DNA of 64,000 nt from Erwinia sp. E_sp_B01_1 (GCF_036865545.1 NZ_CP142208.1:2666001-2730000); one strand, 5' to 3'. Positions 49,154 through 58,637 are shown, numbered from the stretch's first letter. Translations and numbers: made by a program. Notes: a model not told the origin generated them from the letters alone.

Positions 49154-50025
49154 ATGAATATGCTGGAAAAAATTCAGGCTCACCTGGAGCACCTTAGCAA
49201 ATCCGAACGAAAAGTGGCGGAGGTCATACTGGCTGCGCCTGGCTCCGCCATCCATGCCAGCATCGCCCTGCTGGCCCGTGAAGCAGAGGTCAGTGAACCT
49301 ACCGTTAACCGCTTTTGCCACCGGCTGCAAACCCGTGGCTTCCCTGACTTTAAGCTGCAACTGGCACAAAGTCTGGCCAACGGCACCCCTTATGTCAGCC
49401 GGAATGTCGATGAAAATGACAGTGTCGAAGCTTACTCGGCAAAAATTTTCGAATCGGCGATGGCCGGGCTGGATCAGGTTCGCAACGCGCTGGATGCTAC
49501 CGCGATCAACCGCGCGGTAGATCTGCTTACCCAGTCAAAAAAATCGCCTTCTTTGGTCTGGGTGCATCGGCGGCCGTGGCTCATGATGCAATGAATAAAT
49601 TTTTTCGCTTCAATGTGCCGGTCATCTATTCCGATGATATTGTGATGCAGCGGATGTGTTGTATCAACAGCACAGAAGGCGATGTCGTGGTGCTGATTTC
49701 TCATACCGGACGCACTAAAAATTTAGTCGAACTGGCGCAGCTTGCACGGGAAAATGATGCCACGGTCCTGGCGATCACCTCTCCTGACTCGCCGCTGGCC
49801 CATGAAGCCACCCTGGCGCTGACGCTGGATGTCCCGGAAGATACCGACATCTATATGCCTATGGTTTCCAGGCTGGCGCAGCTGACATTGATTGATGTGC
49901 TGGCTACCGGCTTTACCCTGCGGCGCGGCGCCAAATTCCGGGATAATCTCAAACGGGTCAAGGCTGCGCTAAAAGAGTCCAGATTTGAAAAAGAAGATCC
50001 GCTGCTGGTGCTTTCGCGCCGCTAG
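49154..50025 (+). pseudogene. hexR: HexR regulator, frame interrupted in an A7 tract
   Basis: Two overlapping frames together cover a complete RpiR-family HexR (289 residues in E. coli). The first encodes the helix-turn-helix domain and start of the SIS domain (MNMLEKIQAHLEHL ... DLLTQSKK) and runs off-frame to a stop at 49594. The second continues as IAFFGLGASAAVAHDAMN to a normal end (VLSRR). The break is at seven A (49537-49543); eight would restore one frame. The tract reads TC-A_AAA_AAA-TCG, an in-phase -1 slippery heptamer, and a -1 slip gives exactly the expected protein. It may be a pseudogene, a recoded gene or a sequencing error. HexR senses KDPG and represses zwf, edd and eda. Confidence 0.85.
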
Positions 50026-50131
50026 CCGGATCTTGCAGGGTCGTGGAATCCGGCCCATCTCATGTAAAACAGAATGAACCTTTTCAGGGGTTGCTCCGGC
50101 AACGCCCCTTTCAAAGTCAACGGAGTCATAC

Positions 50132-51574
50132 ATGTCAAGACGTCTCAGAAGAACCAAGATTGTAACCACACTGGGGCCCGCTACCGATCGCGATAATAAC
50201 CTTGAAAAAATCATCGCTGCGGGTGCCAATGTCGTTCGCCTGAACTTCTCCCACGGCACCGCCGAAGATCATCTTCTGCGTGCCAATAAAGTTCGTGAAA
50301 TTGCGGCAAAGCTTGGTCGTCATGTCGCTATCCTCGGTGATCTTCAGGGTCCAAAAATTCGTGTTTCCACTTTCAAGGAAGGCAAAGTCTTTCTGAACGT
50401 GGGCGACCGCTTCCTGCTGGATGCCAGCATGGGTAAAGGCGAAGGCGATAAAGACAAAGTCGGCATTGATTACAAAGGCTTACCGGCTGACGTAGTGCCT
50501 GGTGATATCCTGCTCCTTGATGATGGTCGCGTGCAGTTGAAAGTGCTGGAAGTTCAGGGCATGAAGGTGTTCACCGAAGTGACCGTGGGTGGCCCACTTT
50601 CCAATAACAAGGGCATCAACAAACTGGGTGGCGGCCTCTCTGCAGAAGCACTGACCGAGAAAGACAAAGCGGATATTCTTACCGCGGCCAAAATTAACTG
50701 CGACTATCTGGCCGTCTCCTTCCCGCGCTGTGGTGAAGATCTCAACTACGCTCGTCGCCTCGCGCGGGATGCAGGCTGCGATGCCAAAATCGTCTCTAAA
50801 GTAGAGCGCGCAGAGGCGGTCGCCTCACAGGAAGCAATGGATGACATCATCCTGGCATCCGATGTGGTGATGGTGGCAAGGGGCGATCTGGGCGTGGAAA
50901 TTGGCGACCCTGAACTGGTCGGCATCCAGAAAGCGCTGATCCGCCGTGCCCGTCAGCTCAACCGCTCTGTGATCACCGCTACCCAGATGATGGAGTCGAT
51001 GATCACCAACCCTATGCCAACGCGTGCAGAAGTGATGGACGTGGCTAACGCCGTGCTGGATGGCACCGATGCCGTCATGCTGTCGGCCGAAACCGCTGCC
51101 GGTCAGTATCCTGCTGAAACCGTCACCGCGATGGCCAAAGTGTGCCTTGGCGCAGAGAAAATCCCCAGCATTAACGTCTCCAAACACCGTCTTGATGTGC
51201 AGTTCGACAACATCGAAGAGGCGATTGCGATGTCTGCCATGTACGCTGCCAACCATTTGCAGGGCGTAACGGCCATCATCACCATGACCGAATCTGGCCG
51301 TACCGCATTGATGACTTCACGTATCACTTCCGGCCTGCCGATTTTTGCCATGTCCCGTCATGAACGCACGCTGAACCTGACGGCGTTATACCGTGGCGTG
51401 ACGCCGGTCTTCTTTGACAGCAACAATGATGGTGTGGCTGCGGCCCATGACGCTATCAATCTGCTGCGCGACAAAGGTTTCCTGGTCTCAGGCGACCTGG
51501 TCATTGTGACGCAGGGCGATGTGATGAGTACCACTGGAACCACTAATACCAGCCGCGTGCTGCGGGTGGAGTAA
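50132..51574 (+). CDS. pykA: Pyruvate kinase II PykA
   Basis: A 480-residue glycolytic enzyme making pyruvate and ATP from PEP and ADP; E. coli PykA is the AMP-activated isozyme. Motifs: [12 protein letters not shown] and [10 protein letters not shown] (N-terminal), the active-site segment [14 protein letters not shown] and [11 protein letters not shown] small hairpin (50088-50113) lies between hexR and pykA. A strong terminator follows, and then the dfo insertion. Confidence 0.98.
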   Translation: MSRRLRRTKIVTTLGPATDRDNNLEKIIAAGANVVRLNFSHGTAEDHLLRANKVREIAAKLGRHVAILGDLQGPKIRVSTFKEGKVFLNVGDRFLLDASMGKGEGDKDKVGIDYKGLPADVVPGDILLLDDGRVQLKVLEVQGMKVFTEVTVGGPLSNNKGINKLGGGLSAEALTEKDKADILTAAKINCDYLAVSFPRCGEDLNYARRLARDAGCDAKIVSKVERAEAVASQEAMDDIILASDVVMVARGDLGVEIGDPELVGIQKALIRRARQLNRSVITATQMMESMITNPMPTRAEVMDVANAVLDGTDAVMLSAETAAGQYPAETVTAMAKVCLGAEKIPSINVSKHRLDVQFDNIEEAIAMSAMYAANHLQGVTAIITMTESGRTALMTSRITSGLPIFAMSRHERTLNLTALYRGVTPVFFDSNNDGVAAAHDAINLLRDKGFLVSGDLVIVTQGDVMSTTGTTNTSRVLRVE

Positions 51575-51583
51575 CGTCCCCAG

Positions 51584-51614
51584 GTTATTGAGCCGCAAGG
51601 CTCAATAACTTTTT
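51584..51614 (+). terminator. Intrinsic terminator of pykA
   Basis: GTTATTGAGCC / GGCTCAATAAC (11-bp stem, GCAA loop) followed by TTTTT, 9 bp after the pykA stop. Confidence 0.93.
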
Positions 51615-51675
51615 CTTATTCCTTCTCCCCGTTTTAAGCCCCCTGAAACCCTTTGCTCCCCGTCCGCCCCACTTT

Positions 51676-51691
51676 TGTGATCTATATCACA
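51676..51691. promoter_or_regulatory. CRP site upstream of dfoJ
   Basis: TGTGATCTATATCACA has both consensus half-sites TGTGA and TCACA around six bases. Its centre lies about 89 bp upstream of the start point implied by the TATAAT at 51761. Confidence 0.75.
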
Positions 51692-51738
51692 CTTTCAACA
51701 TTAACAACGCTTATAACAATGCTGTCACAATAATCCTA

Positions 51739-51766
51739 TTGAATGATAATGATTACTATTTATAAT
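51739..51766 (+). promoter_or_regulatory. sigma70 promoter of the dfo operon
   Basis: TTGAAT (51739-51744) and the consensus TATAAT (51761-51766) are separated by 16 bp. The Fur box fills the spacer. The implied leader to the dfoJ ATG is about 215 nt. Confidence 0.7.
51744..51758. promoter_or_regulatory. Fur box of the dfo operon
   Basis: TGATAATGATTACTA matches the 7-1-7 Fur consensus TGATAAT-N-ATTATCA at 12 of 14 defined positions and sits between the -35 and -10, so Fe-Fur would block the promoter. This fits iron-starvation control of siderophore synthesis. Confidence 0.8.
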
Positions 51767-51987
51767 CTCACTCTCAATAACAAATGGCGTTTAAACGCCA
51801 CAAAACCACACAAACAGGAGTTTTTTTAGTTTAAACAGCTAAAACCACTGAATTGCTGTGTCATTGGGGGCCTTGTCGCCCCACGCAAAGGTTAACAACT
51901 CTGAACTGACGCCCCAGCGTCAGGCGGTCAACGTCGCCCTTTTTTCAGGGTGGCAGGGCTTACTACGTCTTTTTTTAAGGAATTGCT

Positions 51988-53538
51988 ATGGTGTTACGTA
52001 CTCAAACTCAGCCGGTCCCTCGCATGCACCTCACCACAGCGGCCGGGTCTCAGGATTACATTTTCAATGACCAGCAGCTGGCCGCATGGAATCAGCAGAC
52101 TCAGGAAGTGCTGACGCTTCTGACGGGTACCATCAGCGCAGTTGAAAAACCGTTCAGCGGCATCCTTCCTCACGAACTGGCTCCGGACTTTAGCGCTGTT
52201 GATTTGAATTGCCCGCTGGGCAGCAATGAAGCCGCACTGGAAGAGCTTAAAGCGCTCTATTTACGCGATGCGGTCTGGTTCCATCACCCTAAATACGTGG
52301 CGCATCTTAACTGCCCGGTGGTGCTCCCTTCCCTGCTGGCGGAGCAGATTATGGCAGCGGTGAACAGCTCGGTTGATACCTGGGACCAGAGCGCAGGCGG
52401 CACCCTTATTGAACAAAAAGTCATTGACTGGACGCTGAGCCGTATCGGCCTGCCACAGCAGTCCGATGGCATTTTCACCAGTGGCGGTACCCAGTCTAAC
52501 CTGATGGCTATGCTGCTGGCTCGCGACAGCTGGTGCGCTGCTCATCATCCAGGCCACCTGATCAAACAGCAGGGCCTGCCACACGATGCCAGCAAGTGGC
52601 GGGTATTCACCTCGAAACTCAGCCATTTCAGCATCCAGAAATCCATGGCGATCCTGGGGCTGGGCTATGACGCTGTGATCCCGGTGGACTATGACGACCA
52701 TTACCGGATGGATGCGATGAAGCTGGAACAGGAGATCCAGCGCTGCCATGAACAGGGGCTGATTCCGATTGCGGTGGTTGCCACCAGCGGCACCACTGAT
52801 TTCGGGAGTATCGACCCGTTGCAGGCGGTCTCTCAGCTTTGCAGGCATTACGGTTTATGGATGCATGTGGATGCCGCTTATGGCTGTGGCCTGCTGGTTT
52901 CCGCAGAGCATCGTCAGCGCCTCAAGGGCATTGAACAGGCCGATTCTGTCACCGTCGATTATCACAAATCTTTCTTCCAGACGGTGAGTTGTGGCGCCTT
53001 TTTCGTCCGTAACAAACAGCATCTCAGCCATGTTACGCACCATGCTGATTACCTCAACCCGCTCAGCGCACAGCAGGAAGGCACGCCTAACCTGGTGAAC
53101 AAAAGCATCCAGACCACCCGTCGTTTCGATGCGCTGAAAATGTGGATGACGCTGCGCATTATGGGGCCAGCGGCTTTGGGTGAAGCTTTTGATACGCTGA
53201 TCGATCTGACAGAAACTGCCCATAGCCTGCTCAGCGCCCATCCGGCAATCGAAGTGCTTCACGCGCCGGAACTGACCACGCAAATCTTCCGTTATGTCCC
53301 GCGTCCCGGCATGAGCGACGCCGCCGTTGATGAAATCAACGCCAACATACGTAAGGCTCTGTTCCGTTCCGGCAACGCGGTGATTGCAGGTACCAAAGTC
53401 GGTGGCCGACAGTACCTGAAATTCACGCTGCTGAATCCCACCACTACCACGGCCGATCTCGAAGACGTGCTCGCCCTGATCGTGCATTACGGTCGTGAGC
53501 AGATTCGTCATTCCGCCCTCAACGCTGCTAACCAGTAA
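51988..53538 (+). CDS. dfoJ: DfoJ, PLP-dependent lysine decarboxylase for desferrioxamine
   Basis: A 516-residue group II amino-acid decarboxylase. The PLP Lys is K327 in VDYHKSFFQ; other family marks are FTSGGTQSNLMA, HFSIQKS and HVDAAYGCG. In Erwinia and Pantoea desferrioxamine clusters the first enzyme makes cadaverine from lysine. The context (N-hydroxylase and NIS synthetase downstream) supports that over diaminobutyrate decarboxylation, though sequence alone does not fix the substrate. AAGGAA precedes the ATG. Ten bases separate it from dfoA. Confidence 0.9.
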   Translation: MVLRTQTQPVPRMHLTTAAGSQDYIFNDQQLAAWNQQTQEVLTLLTGTISAVEKPFSGILPHELAPDFSAVDLNCPLGSNEAALEELKALYLRDAVWFHHPKYVAHLNCPVVLPSLLAEQIMAAVNSSVDTWDQSAGGTLIEQKVIDWTLSRIGLPQQSDGIFTSGGTQSNLMAMLLARDSWCAAHHPGHLIKQQGLPHDASKWRVFTSKLSHFSIQKSMAILGLGYDAVIPVDYDDHYRMDAMKLEQEIQRCHEQGLIPIAVVATSGTTDFGSIDPLQAVSQLCRHYGLWMHVDAAYGCGLLVSAEHRQRLKGIEQADSVTVDYHKSFFQTVSCGAFFVRNKQHLSHVTHHADYLNPLSAQQEGTPNLVNKSIQTTRRFDALKMWMTLRIMGPAALGEAFDTLIDLTETAHSLLSAHPAIEVLHAPELTTQIFRYVPRPGMSDAAVDEINANIRKALFRSGNAVIAGTKVGGRQYLKFTLLNPTTTTADLEDVLALIVHYGREQIRHSALNAANQ

Positions 53539-53548
53539 GGAGCAGGCT

Positions 53549-54838
53549 ATGTCTACAATCTATGATTTCGTTGGCATCGGTATCGGCCCCTTTAACCTGG
53601 GCCTGGCCTGCCTGAGCGAGCCGGTAGAAGGAGTGAACGGCGTCTTTCTAGACCAGAATCCTGGGTTCGACTGGCACACCGGCATGATGCTGGAAAGCGC
53701 CCATCTTCAGACGCCTTTTATGGCCGATCTGGTCACGCTTGCCGACCCCACCAGCCCCTACAGTCTGCTGAACTACATGAAGCAAAAAGGCAAACTCTAC
53801 TCGTTTTATATCCGCGAAGATTTTTTCCTGATGCGCAAAGAGTATAACCAGTACTGCCAGTGGGCCGCCTCACAGCTGAGTAACCTGCGGTGGAATACTC
53901 GCGTGGAGTACGTCAGCTACGACGACAGCCAGCAGTGCTACCGTATACGCTCGGTGAACAGCCAGACCGGTGAGCCGCAGGAGTGGCTTGCCCGTCACCT
54001 GGTGCTGGGAACCGGCCCGGCCGCCTGGATGCCAGAGTGCAGCCGCCCTCATCGCCAGCGGTTCACCCACTCCAGTGAATATCTGGTTCATAAAGCTGAG
54101 CTGCAGAAGAAGAACTCCATCACCGTGCTGGGAAGTGGGCAGAGTGCGGCGGAGATCTATTACGATCTTCTGACAGATATCGACAGTCATGGCTACCAGC
54201 TGAACTGGGTCACCCGTGCGCCACGTTTTTACCCTCTGGAATATACCAAGCTGACGCTGGAGATGACGTCGCCTGAGTGGATTGATTACTTCCACGACCT
54301 GCCTCCCGCCAAGCGTGATGCTCTGAATGCACGTCATAAAAATTTGTACAAAGGCATCAACAGCAGCCTGATCAACGATATCTATGATCTGATGTATGTG
54401 AAGCAGCTGGATGGGAAGCTCAACGTCAATCTGTTTACCCATTCGGAGCTGAAAGATATGCGCTGGCTGCCGGAAGGCGAGTTTGAATTGTCACTCCATC
54501 AGCAGGAACAGGAGCGGGACTTTACGCGCCGGACTCAGGGCCTGGTAATGGCCACTGGCTATCACTACCGTCCGCCCATGTTCATTGAAGGCATCGCCTC
54601 ACGGCTGCGCTGGGATGAAAAAGGCCGGTACGACGTACAGCGTAACTACAGTATTGACCATCACAATCAGGTCTTTGTGCAGAACGCCGAGCTTCATACC
54701 CACGGTTTCGTCACCCCCGATTTGGGAATGGCGTGCTACCGCAACTCTGTCTTGCTGCGTGAGCTGGCTGGCCGGGAAGTCTATCCGGTTGAACGTCAGA
54801 TCGCTTTCCAGACCTTCCCGGCCCAATCGGAACTTTGA
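53549..54838 (+). CDS. dfoA: DfoA, cadaverine N-monooxygenase
   Basis: A 429-residue flavin N-hydroxylase of the IucD/SidA/PvdA family. The FAD motif GIGIGPFNLGLACL is at the N-terminus, the NADPH motif VLGSGQSAAEIYYDL near residue 200, and an ATGYHYRPP-type segment near the C-terminus. It should hydroxylate cadaverine to N-hydroxycadaverine. ATG 53549 follows AAGGAG; the frame is open upstream into dfoJ. Its stop is one base before the dfoC ATG, so the genes are tightly coupled. Confidence 0.93.
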   Translation: MSTIYDFVGIGIGPFNLGLACLSEPVEGVNGVFLDQNPGFDWHTGMMLESAHLQTPFMADLVTLADPTSPYSLLNYMKQKGKLYSFYIREDFFLMRKEYNQYCQWAASQLSNLRWNTRVEYVSYDDSQQCYRIRSVNSQTGEPQEWLARHLVLGTGPAAWMPECSRPHRQRFTHSSEYLVHKAELQKKNSITVLGSGQSAAEIYYDLLTDIDSHGYQLNWVTRAPRFYPLEYTKLTLEMTSPEWIDYFHDLPPAKRDALNARHKNLYKGINSSLINDIYDLMYVKQLDGKLNVNLFTHSELKDMRWLPEGEFELSLHQQEQERDFTRRTQGLVMATGYHYRPPMFIEGIASRLRWDEKGRYDVQRNYSIDHHNQVFVQNAELHTHGFVTPDLGMACYRNSVLLRELAGREVYPVERQIAFQTFPAQSEL

Positions 54839-54839
54839 T

Positions 54840-57197
54840 ATGTCACAGATACCCTTCACGGCAACCCGCCCGGCGGGCCGCTTCTCCCTTCGTCCTTTTC
54901 GCGAAGAGGATGCCATTGAGATCCATAACTGGGTCACGCGTGATTATGCCCGCTTCTGGGGGATGCAGAACGACAGCCTGGAACAGGTGAAGACCTTCTA
55001 CCTGAACCTTACGGCCAGCAATCCTGCCGCAGCGCTGACGGGCTGTTTAGATGACCAGCCGGTGTTTCTGATGGAGTTTTATCAGGCCAGCGAAGATGAG
55101 GTGGGTAAATTTTATCCGACTCAGCCCGGCGACTACGGAATGCACCTGCTGATAGCCCCGGCCAGCAGGCCGATTCCTCAGTTCAGCTGGCAGGTCTTCA
55201 GCGTGGTGATGGACTACATGTTCAGCCAGCCTGAAGTCAAACGCGTGGTGGTGGAGCCAGATGTCCGCAACGCCAAAATTCACCCGCTGAACAAGCGCGC
55301 AGGTTTCCGCTATCAGCACACCATAGATATGGGACATAAAACCGCATGGCTGGCGTTCTGCCAGCGTGACGATTATCAACAAGCTCTTCTGCAGGAAACC
55401 CTGACTATGACGAATGACACCCCTCTTCTTTCCGGCGCCCATCTTTCTGGTGACAACTGGGCGCAGGCTAATCGTATGCTGATCCGCAAAGCCATTGCTG
55501 AGTTTGCTCATGAAAAAATCATTGCCCCGGCGGAACTGAACGCGGGCCGCTTCTCGCTGCCTGTGCCGGGTGGCGAAGCGGACTATCAGTTCAAAGCCCG
55601 TCGCCTGGCGCTGGATCACTGGGAAATTGATGCCGCTTCGCTGATTAAGCAGGAGAATGGCCATCAGCTGTCGCTGGATGCGCTGCAATTTATCGTCGAA
55701 TTCAATCAGCAAATCGGTATTCCGCCCGCCATGCTGGCAACCTACATGGAAGAGATCACCAGTACGCTGTGCAGCAGCGTGTTCAAACTGCAGAAGAACA
55801 ATCCTGACAGCGCCGCGCTGGTTCATGCCGACTTCCAGACGGTGGAAGCTTCAATGACTGAAGGCCATCCCTGCTTTGTGGCGAACAATGGCCGCATTGG
55901 CTTTGATGCCCGCGACTACCTGGCCTATGCGCCGGAAGCGGCCACACCGATCTCCCTGGTCTGGGTTGCCGTGCATCTGCGCAACGCTCACTTCTCCAGC
56001 CTGAGCGATCTTGAGTATGAACAGCTGATGCGCGATGAACTGGGCCAGCCGGTGATTGATGGTTTCAACCGTCAGTTAACGGAGAAAAATCTCGCGCCTG
56101 ACGACTATCTGTTTATGCCCGTGCACCCCTGGCAGTGGCAGAACAAATTACTCACCGTGTTTGCGCCGGATATTGCCAATCACGATATCGTTTATCTCGG
56201 CATGGGTGACGACCGCTATCAGGCTCAGCAGTCAATCCGGACTTTCTTTAACCGTAGCCAGCCCGGTAAACGCTATGTCAAAACTGCCCTGTCAGTGCTT
56301 AACATGGGCTTTATGCGCGGGCTGTCGCCTTACTATATGGCTACCACGCCGGCGATAAATGAGTGGCTGGAAGGCCTGGTGGCTAAGGATGCGTGGCTTC
56401 AGCGCTGTGATTTCCGCATTCTGCGTGAGGTGGCTGCCGTTGGATACCACAACCGCTATTACGAGAAGGCTATCAGCGGGGATTCGGCCTATAAAAAAAT
56501 GTTTGCTGCGCTGTGGCGCGACAATCCGGTTGCCAGTTTGCAGGCTAACCAGCGTCTCATGACTATGGCCTCGTTCCTGCACGTCGATCAGCATCAGCAC
56601 GCCCTGCTGCCTGCCCTGATTGCAGACTCCGGGCTGCCTGCTGAGCAATGGATCGGCCGCTATCTGACCTGTTACCTCAGCCCGCTGCTGCACTGTTTCT
56701 ATCAGCACGACCTGGTCTTTATGCCACACGGTGAGAATCTCATCCTGCTGCTGGAAAACAATGTGCCGGTCAGCGCCTATATGAAAGATATCGGTGAAGA
56801 GATTGCGGTGATGAATCCGGATGCCGTGTTGCCAGAAAAAGTGCAGCGCCTGGCCGTTGACGTGCCGGAGGATCTCAAGCTGCTGTCGGTCTTTACTGAC
56901 GTCTTTGACTGCATCTTCCGCTTTATCAGTGCGATCCTGGACGAATCCGGCACGCTGCCGGAAGAGAAATTCTGGCAGGCGGTAGCCAACTGTGTGAAAG
57001 AGTACCAGCAGGCACATCCGCAGCTGGCGGCGAAATTTGCCCGTTACGATATGTTCACCGCGGAGTTCACCCGCTCCTGCCTGAACCGCCTGCAGCTGGC
57101 GAATAATCAGCAGATGATCAATCTCAGCGATCCGGCGGAAAACCTTAAATTCGCCGGAACCCTGGTGAATCCGATTGCAGCCTTCCGGGAGAATTAA
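54840..57197 (+). CDS. dfoC: DfoC, fused acyltransferase and NIS siderophore synthetase
   Basis: A 785-residue two-domain enzyme. Residues about 1-185 are a GNAT/RhbD-type acyltransferase (FSLRPFREEDAIEIHNW; ADSQP-like C-terminus RAGFRYQHTIDMGHKTAW) expected to succinylate N-hydroxycadaverine. Residues about 190-785 are an IucA/IucC-type synthetase (GHPCFVANNGRIGFDARDY; MPVHPWQWQNKL; FMPHGENLILLLENN) that condenses and cyclises units to desferrioxamine. An in-frame ATG at 55407 (codon 190) starts exactly at the synthetase domain. The start at 54840 directly follows the dfoA stop. Confidence 0.92.
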   Translation: MSQIPFTATRPAGRFSLRPFREEDAIEIHNWVTRDYARFWGMQNDSLEQVKTFYLNLTASNPAAALTGCLDDQPVFLMEFYQASEDEVGKFYPTQPGDYGMHLLIAPASRPIPQFSWQVFSVVMDYMFSQPEVKRVVVEPDVRNAKIHPLNKRAGFRYQHTIDMGHKTAWLAFCQRDDYQQALLQETLTMTNDTPLLSGAHLSGDNWAQANRMLIRKAIAEFAHEKIIAPAELNAGRFSLPVPGGEADYQFKARRLALDHWEIDAASLIKQENGHQLSLDALQFIVEFNQQIGIPPAMLATYMEEITSTLCSSVFKLQKNNPDSAALVHADFQTVEASMTEGHPCFVANNGRIGFDARDYLAYAPEAATPISLVWVAVHLRNAHFSSLSDLEYEQLMRDELGQPVIDGFNRQLTEKNLAPDDYLFMPVHPWQWQNKLLTVFAPDIANHDIVYLGMGDDRYQAQQSIRTFFNRSQPGKRYVKTALSVLNMGFMRGLSPYYMATTPAINEWLEGLVAKDAWLQRCDFRILREVAAVGYHNRYYEKAISGDSAYKKMFAALWRDNPVASLQANQRLMTMASFLHVDQHQHALLPALIADSGLPAEQWIGRYLTCYLSPLLHCFYQHDLVFMPHGENLILLLENNVPVSAYMKDIGEEIAVMNPDAVLPEKVQRLAVDVPEDLKLLSVFTDVFDCIFRFISAILDESGTLPEEKFWQAVANCVKEYQQAHPQLAAKFARYDMFTAEFTRSCLNRLQLANNQQMINLSDPAENLKFAGTLVNPIAAFREN

Positions 57198-57357
57198 TCG
57201 TCTGACGGGAAGCGGACCCAGATTCCTTTTCCACCAACGGGCAAGCTGGCGTTTAAAAAGCGCCAGATAATTCATCAAACCGGCACAAAACTGGTGTATG
57301 TTGGCGCGGTCGCTTCGGCGGCCGCGTCTTTTAATTTTTCTGCTGGAAGGAGCCAGA

Positions 57358-58593
57358 ATGGCCTCATTTATTCCGGTGTCGAGCCTGACCCGCCGTCATC
57401 TGATTTTCCCCCTCTCTTTGGTACTTTTTGAATTTGCGACCTACATCGCACATGACATGATCCAGCCCGGCATGCTGCTGGTGACCAGTGAATTTCAGGT
57501 CGGCCCGGAATGGGTTTCCGCTTCCCTGACTGCTTACCTTGTCGGCGGCATTGTGCTGCAATGGCTGCTGGGGCCGCTCTCGGACAAGTTGGGAAGACGG
57601 CCAGTGATGCTGGCAGGCGTGGCCTTCTTTATGCTGACCTGCTTTGCAACCCACTGGGTGCAGAGTATCGAGCAGTTTATTCTGCTGCGGTTTTTACAGG
57701 GGATCAGCCTCTGCTTTATTGGCGCTGTGGGGTATGCCGCCATTCAGGAGGCATTTGATGAATCCCTGAGCGTGAAGATTATGGCGCTGATGGCTAACGT
57801 GGCGCTGCTGGCTCCCCTTGCCGGCCCTCTGGCAGGCGCGGCCTTTCTCTCTATTGGCGAGTGGCGCACCATGTTCTGGCTGTTTGGCGGCGTGACGGCG
57901 ATTGCGCTGGTAGGCCTCTGGCGCACTATGCCGGAAACCTCCGGCGATCGTGACACCTCGCTTTCGCTGAAATCGCTGGGTAAAGGTTACTATTCGCTGT
58001 TGAAAGATCGCCAGGTGATGGCGGGCTCGCTGGCTATCGGCCTGGTCACTATCCCCTGCCTCGCCTGGGTTGCGCTCTCACCGGTGATCCTGATCCACGA
58101 CGAGGGCTTATCCCGTCTGGACTATGCCCTGCTGCAACTGCCGGTCTTCGTGGCGATGATCGCCGGAAACCTGACGCTTGGTCGCCTGTCAGGCCGGTTG
58201 CCGATAGAGCAGCCCCTGAAGCTGGGTGCCTGGCCAATCATTGTCGGGCTGGCCCTGGCCGCGCTCTGTACCTCGATCAATTCGCACAGCTACCTCTGGC
58301 TGACCGCCGGACTAAGTTTGTATGGTTTTGGTACCGGGCTGGTGAATGCCGGGCTCTACCGTCTGACGCTGTTCTCCAGTTCAGCGGGCAAAGGCAGCGT
58401 GGCAGCCATGCTGGGGATGGTCAGTATAGTGGTCTTTGCTCTGGGGATTGAGCTGGCTAAAAGCGCCTACTTCAGCGGGGGGAGTTTCTGGTTCAGCGTG
58501 GCGAACCTGGCTTGTGGGCTGGTGTGGTTATGGCTGGTGCGGGGTTTCCTGCGTGAGCGTAAGCGTCGTACCGCGGTGAGTTCAGTGGAATAA
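57358..58593 (+). CDS. dfoS: DfoS-type MFS exporter (MdfA/MdtM-like)
   Basis: A 411-residue 12-helix major facilitator of the DHA1 MdfA/MdtM group. Motif A is GPLSDKLGRRPVMLAG, and a charged helix-1 feature (FEFATYIAHDMIQPGM) parallels MdtM. AAGGAG precedes ATG 57358; an upstream frame opening at 57298 is not needed. It is the fourth gene of the dfo cluster, 160 bp after dfoC, and probably exports the siderophore. The substrate is inferred from context only. Confidence 0.85.
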   Translation: MASFIPVSSLTRRHLIFPLSLVLFEFATYIAHDMIQPGMLLVTSEFQVGPEWVSASLTAYLVGGIVLQWLLGPLSDKLGRRPVMLAGVAFFMLTCFATHWVQSIEQFILLRFLQGISLCFIGAVGYAAIQEAFDESLSVKIMALMANVALLAPLAGPLAGAAFLSIGEWRTMFWLFGGVTAIALVGLWRTMPETSGDRDTSLSLKSLGKGYYSLLKDRQVMAGSLAIGLVTIPCLAWVALSPVILIHDEGLSRLDYALLQLPVFVAMIAGNLTLGRLSGRLPIEQPLKLGAWPIIVGLALAALCTSINSHSYLWLTAGLSLYGFGTGLVNAGLYRLTLFSSSAGKGSVAAMLGMVSIVVFALGIELAKSAYFSGGSFWFSVANLACGLVWLWLVRGFLRERKRRTAVSSVE

Positions 58594-58599
58594 AACCTA

Positions 58600-58637
58600 C
58601 CCGTGCCGGAGAGCGATGTGATGCTCTACGGCACGGG
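58600..58637. terminator. Large hairpin between dfoS and lpxM
   Basis: CCCGTGCCG / CGGCACGGG enclose AGAGC / GCTCT with one mismatch, giving a stem of about 14 bp with an 8-nt loop between the convergent genes. There is no T-run. Confidence 0.65.

Larger units (their letters stand above)
51615..51987 (+). other. dfo promoter and structured leader
   Basis: No established gene. It contains a CRP palindrome, a sigma70 promoter with a Fur box and, from about 51773, a leader of some 215 nt with several hairpins: the perfect palindrome TGGCGTTTAAACGCCA (51785-51800), TTTTAG / CTAAAA (51824-51844) and TGACGC / GCGTCA (51907-51922). GTTTAAAC occurs twice exactly 40 bp apart (51789, 51829). A 16-codon frame (51784-51834) has no ribosome-binding site. 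Confidence 0.55.

Noticed and set aside
51784..51834. A 16-codon leader frame before dfoJ as a regulatory peptide
   Set aside because: No ribosome-binding site and no run of a regulatory amino acid; kept only as part of the leader observation.
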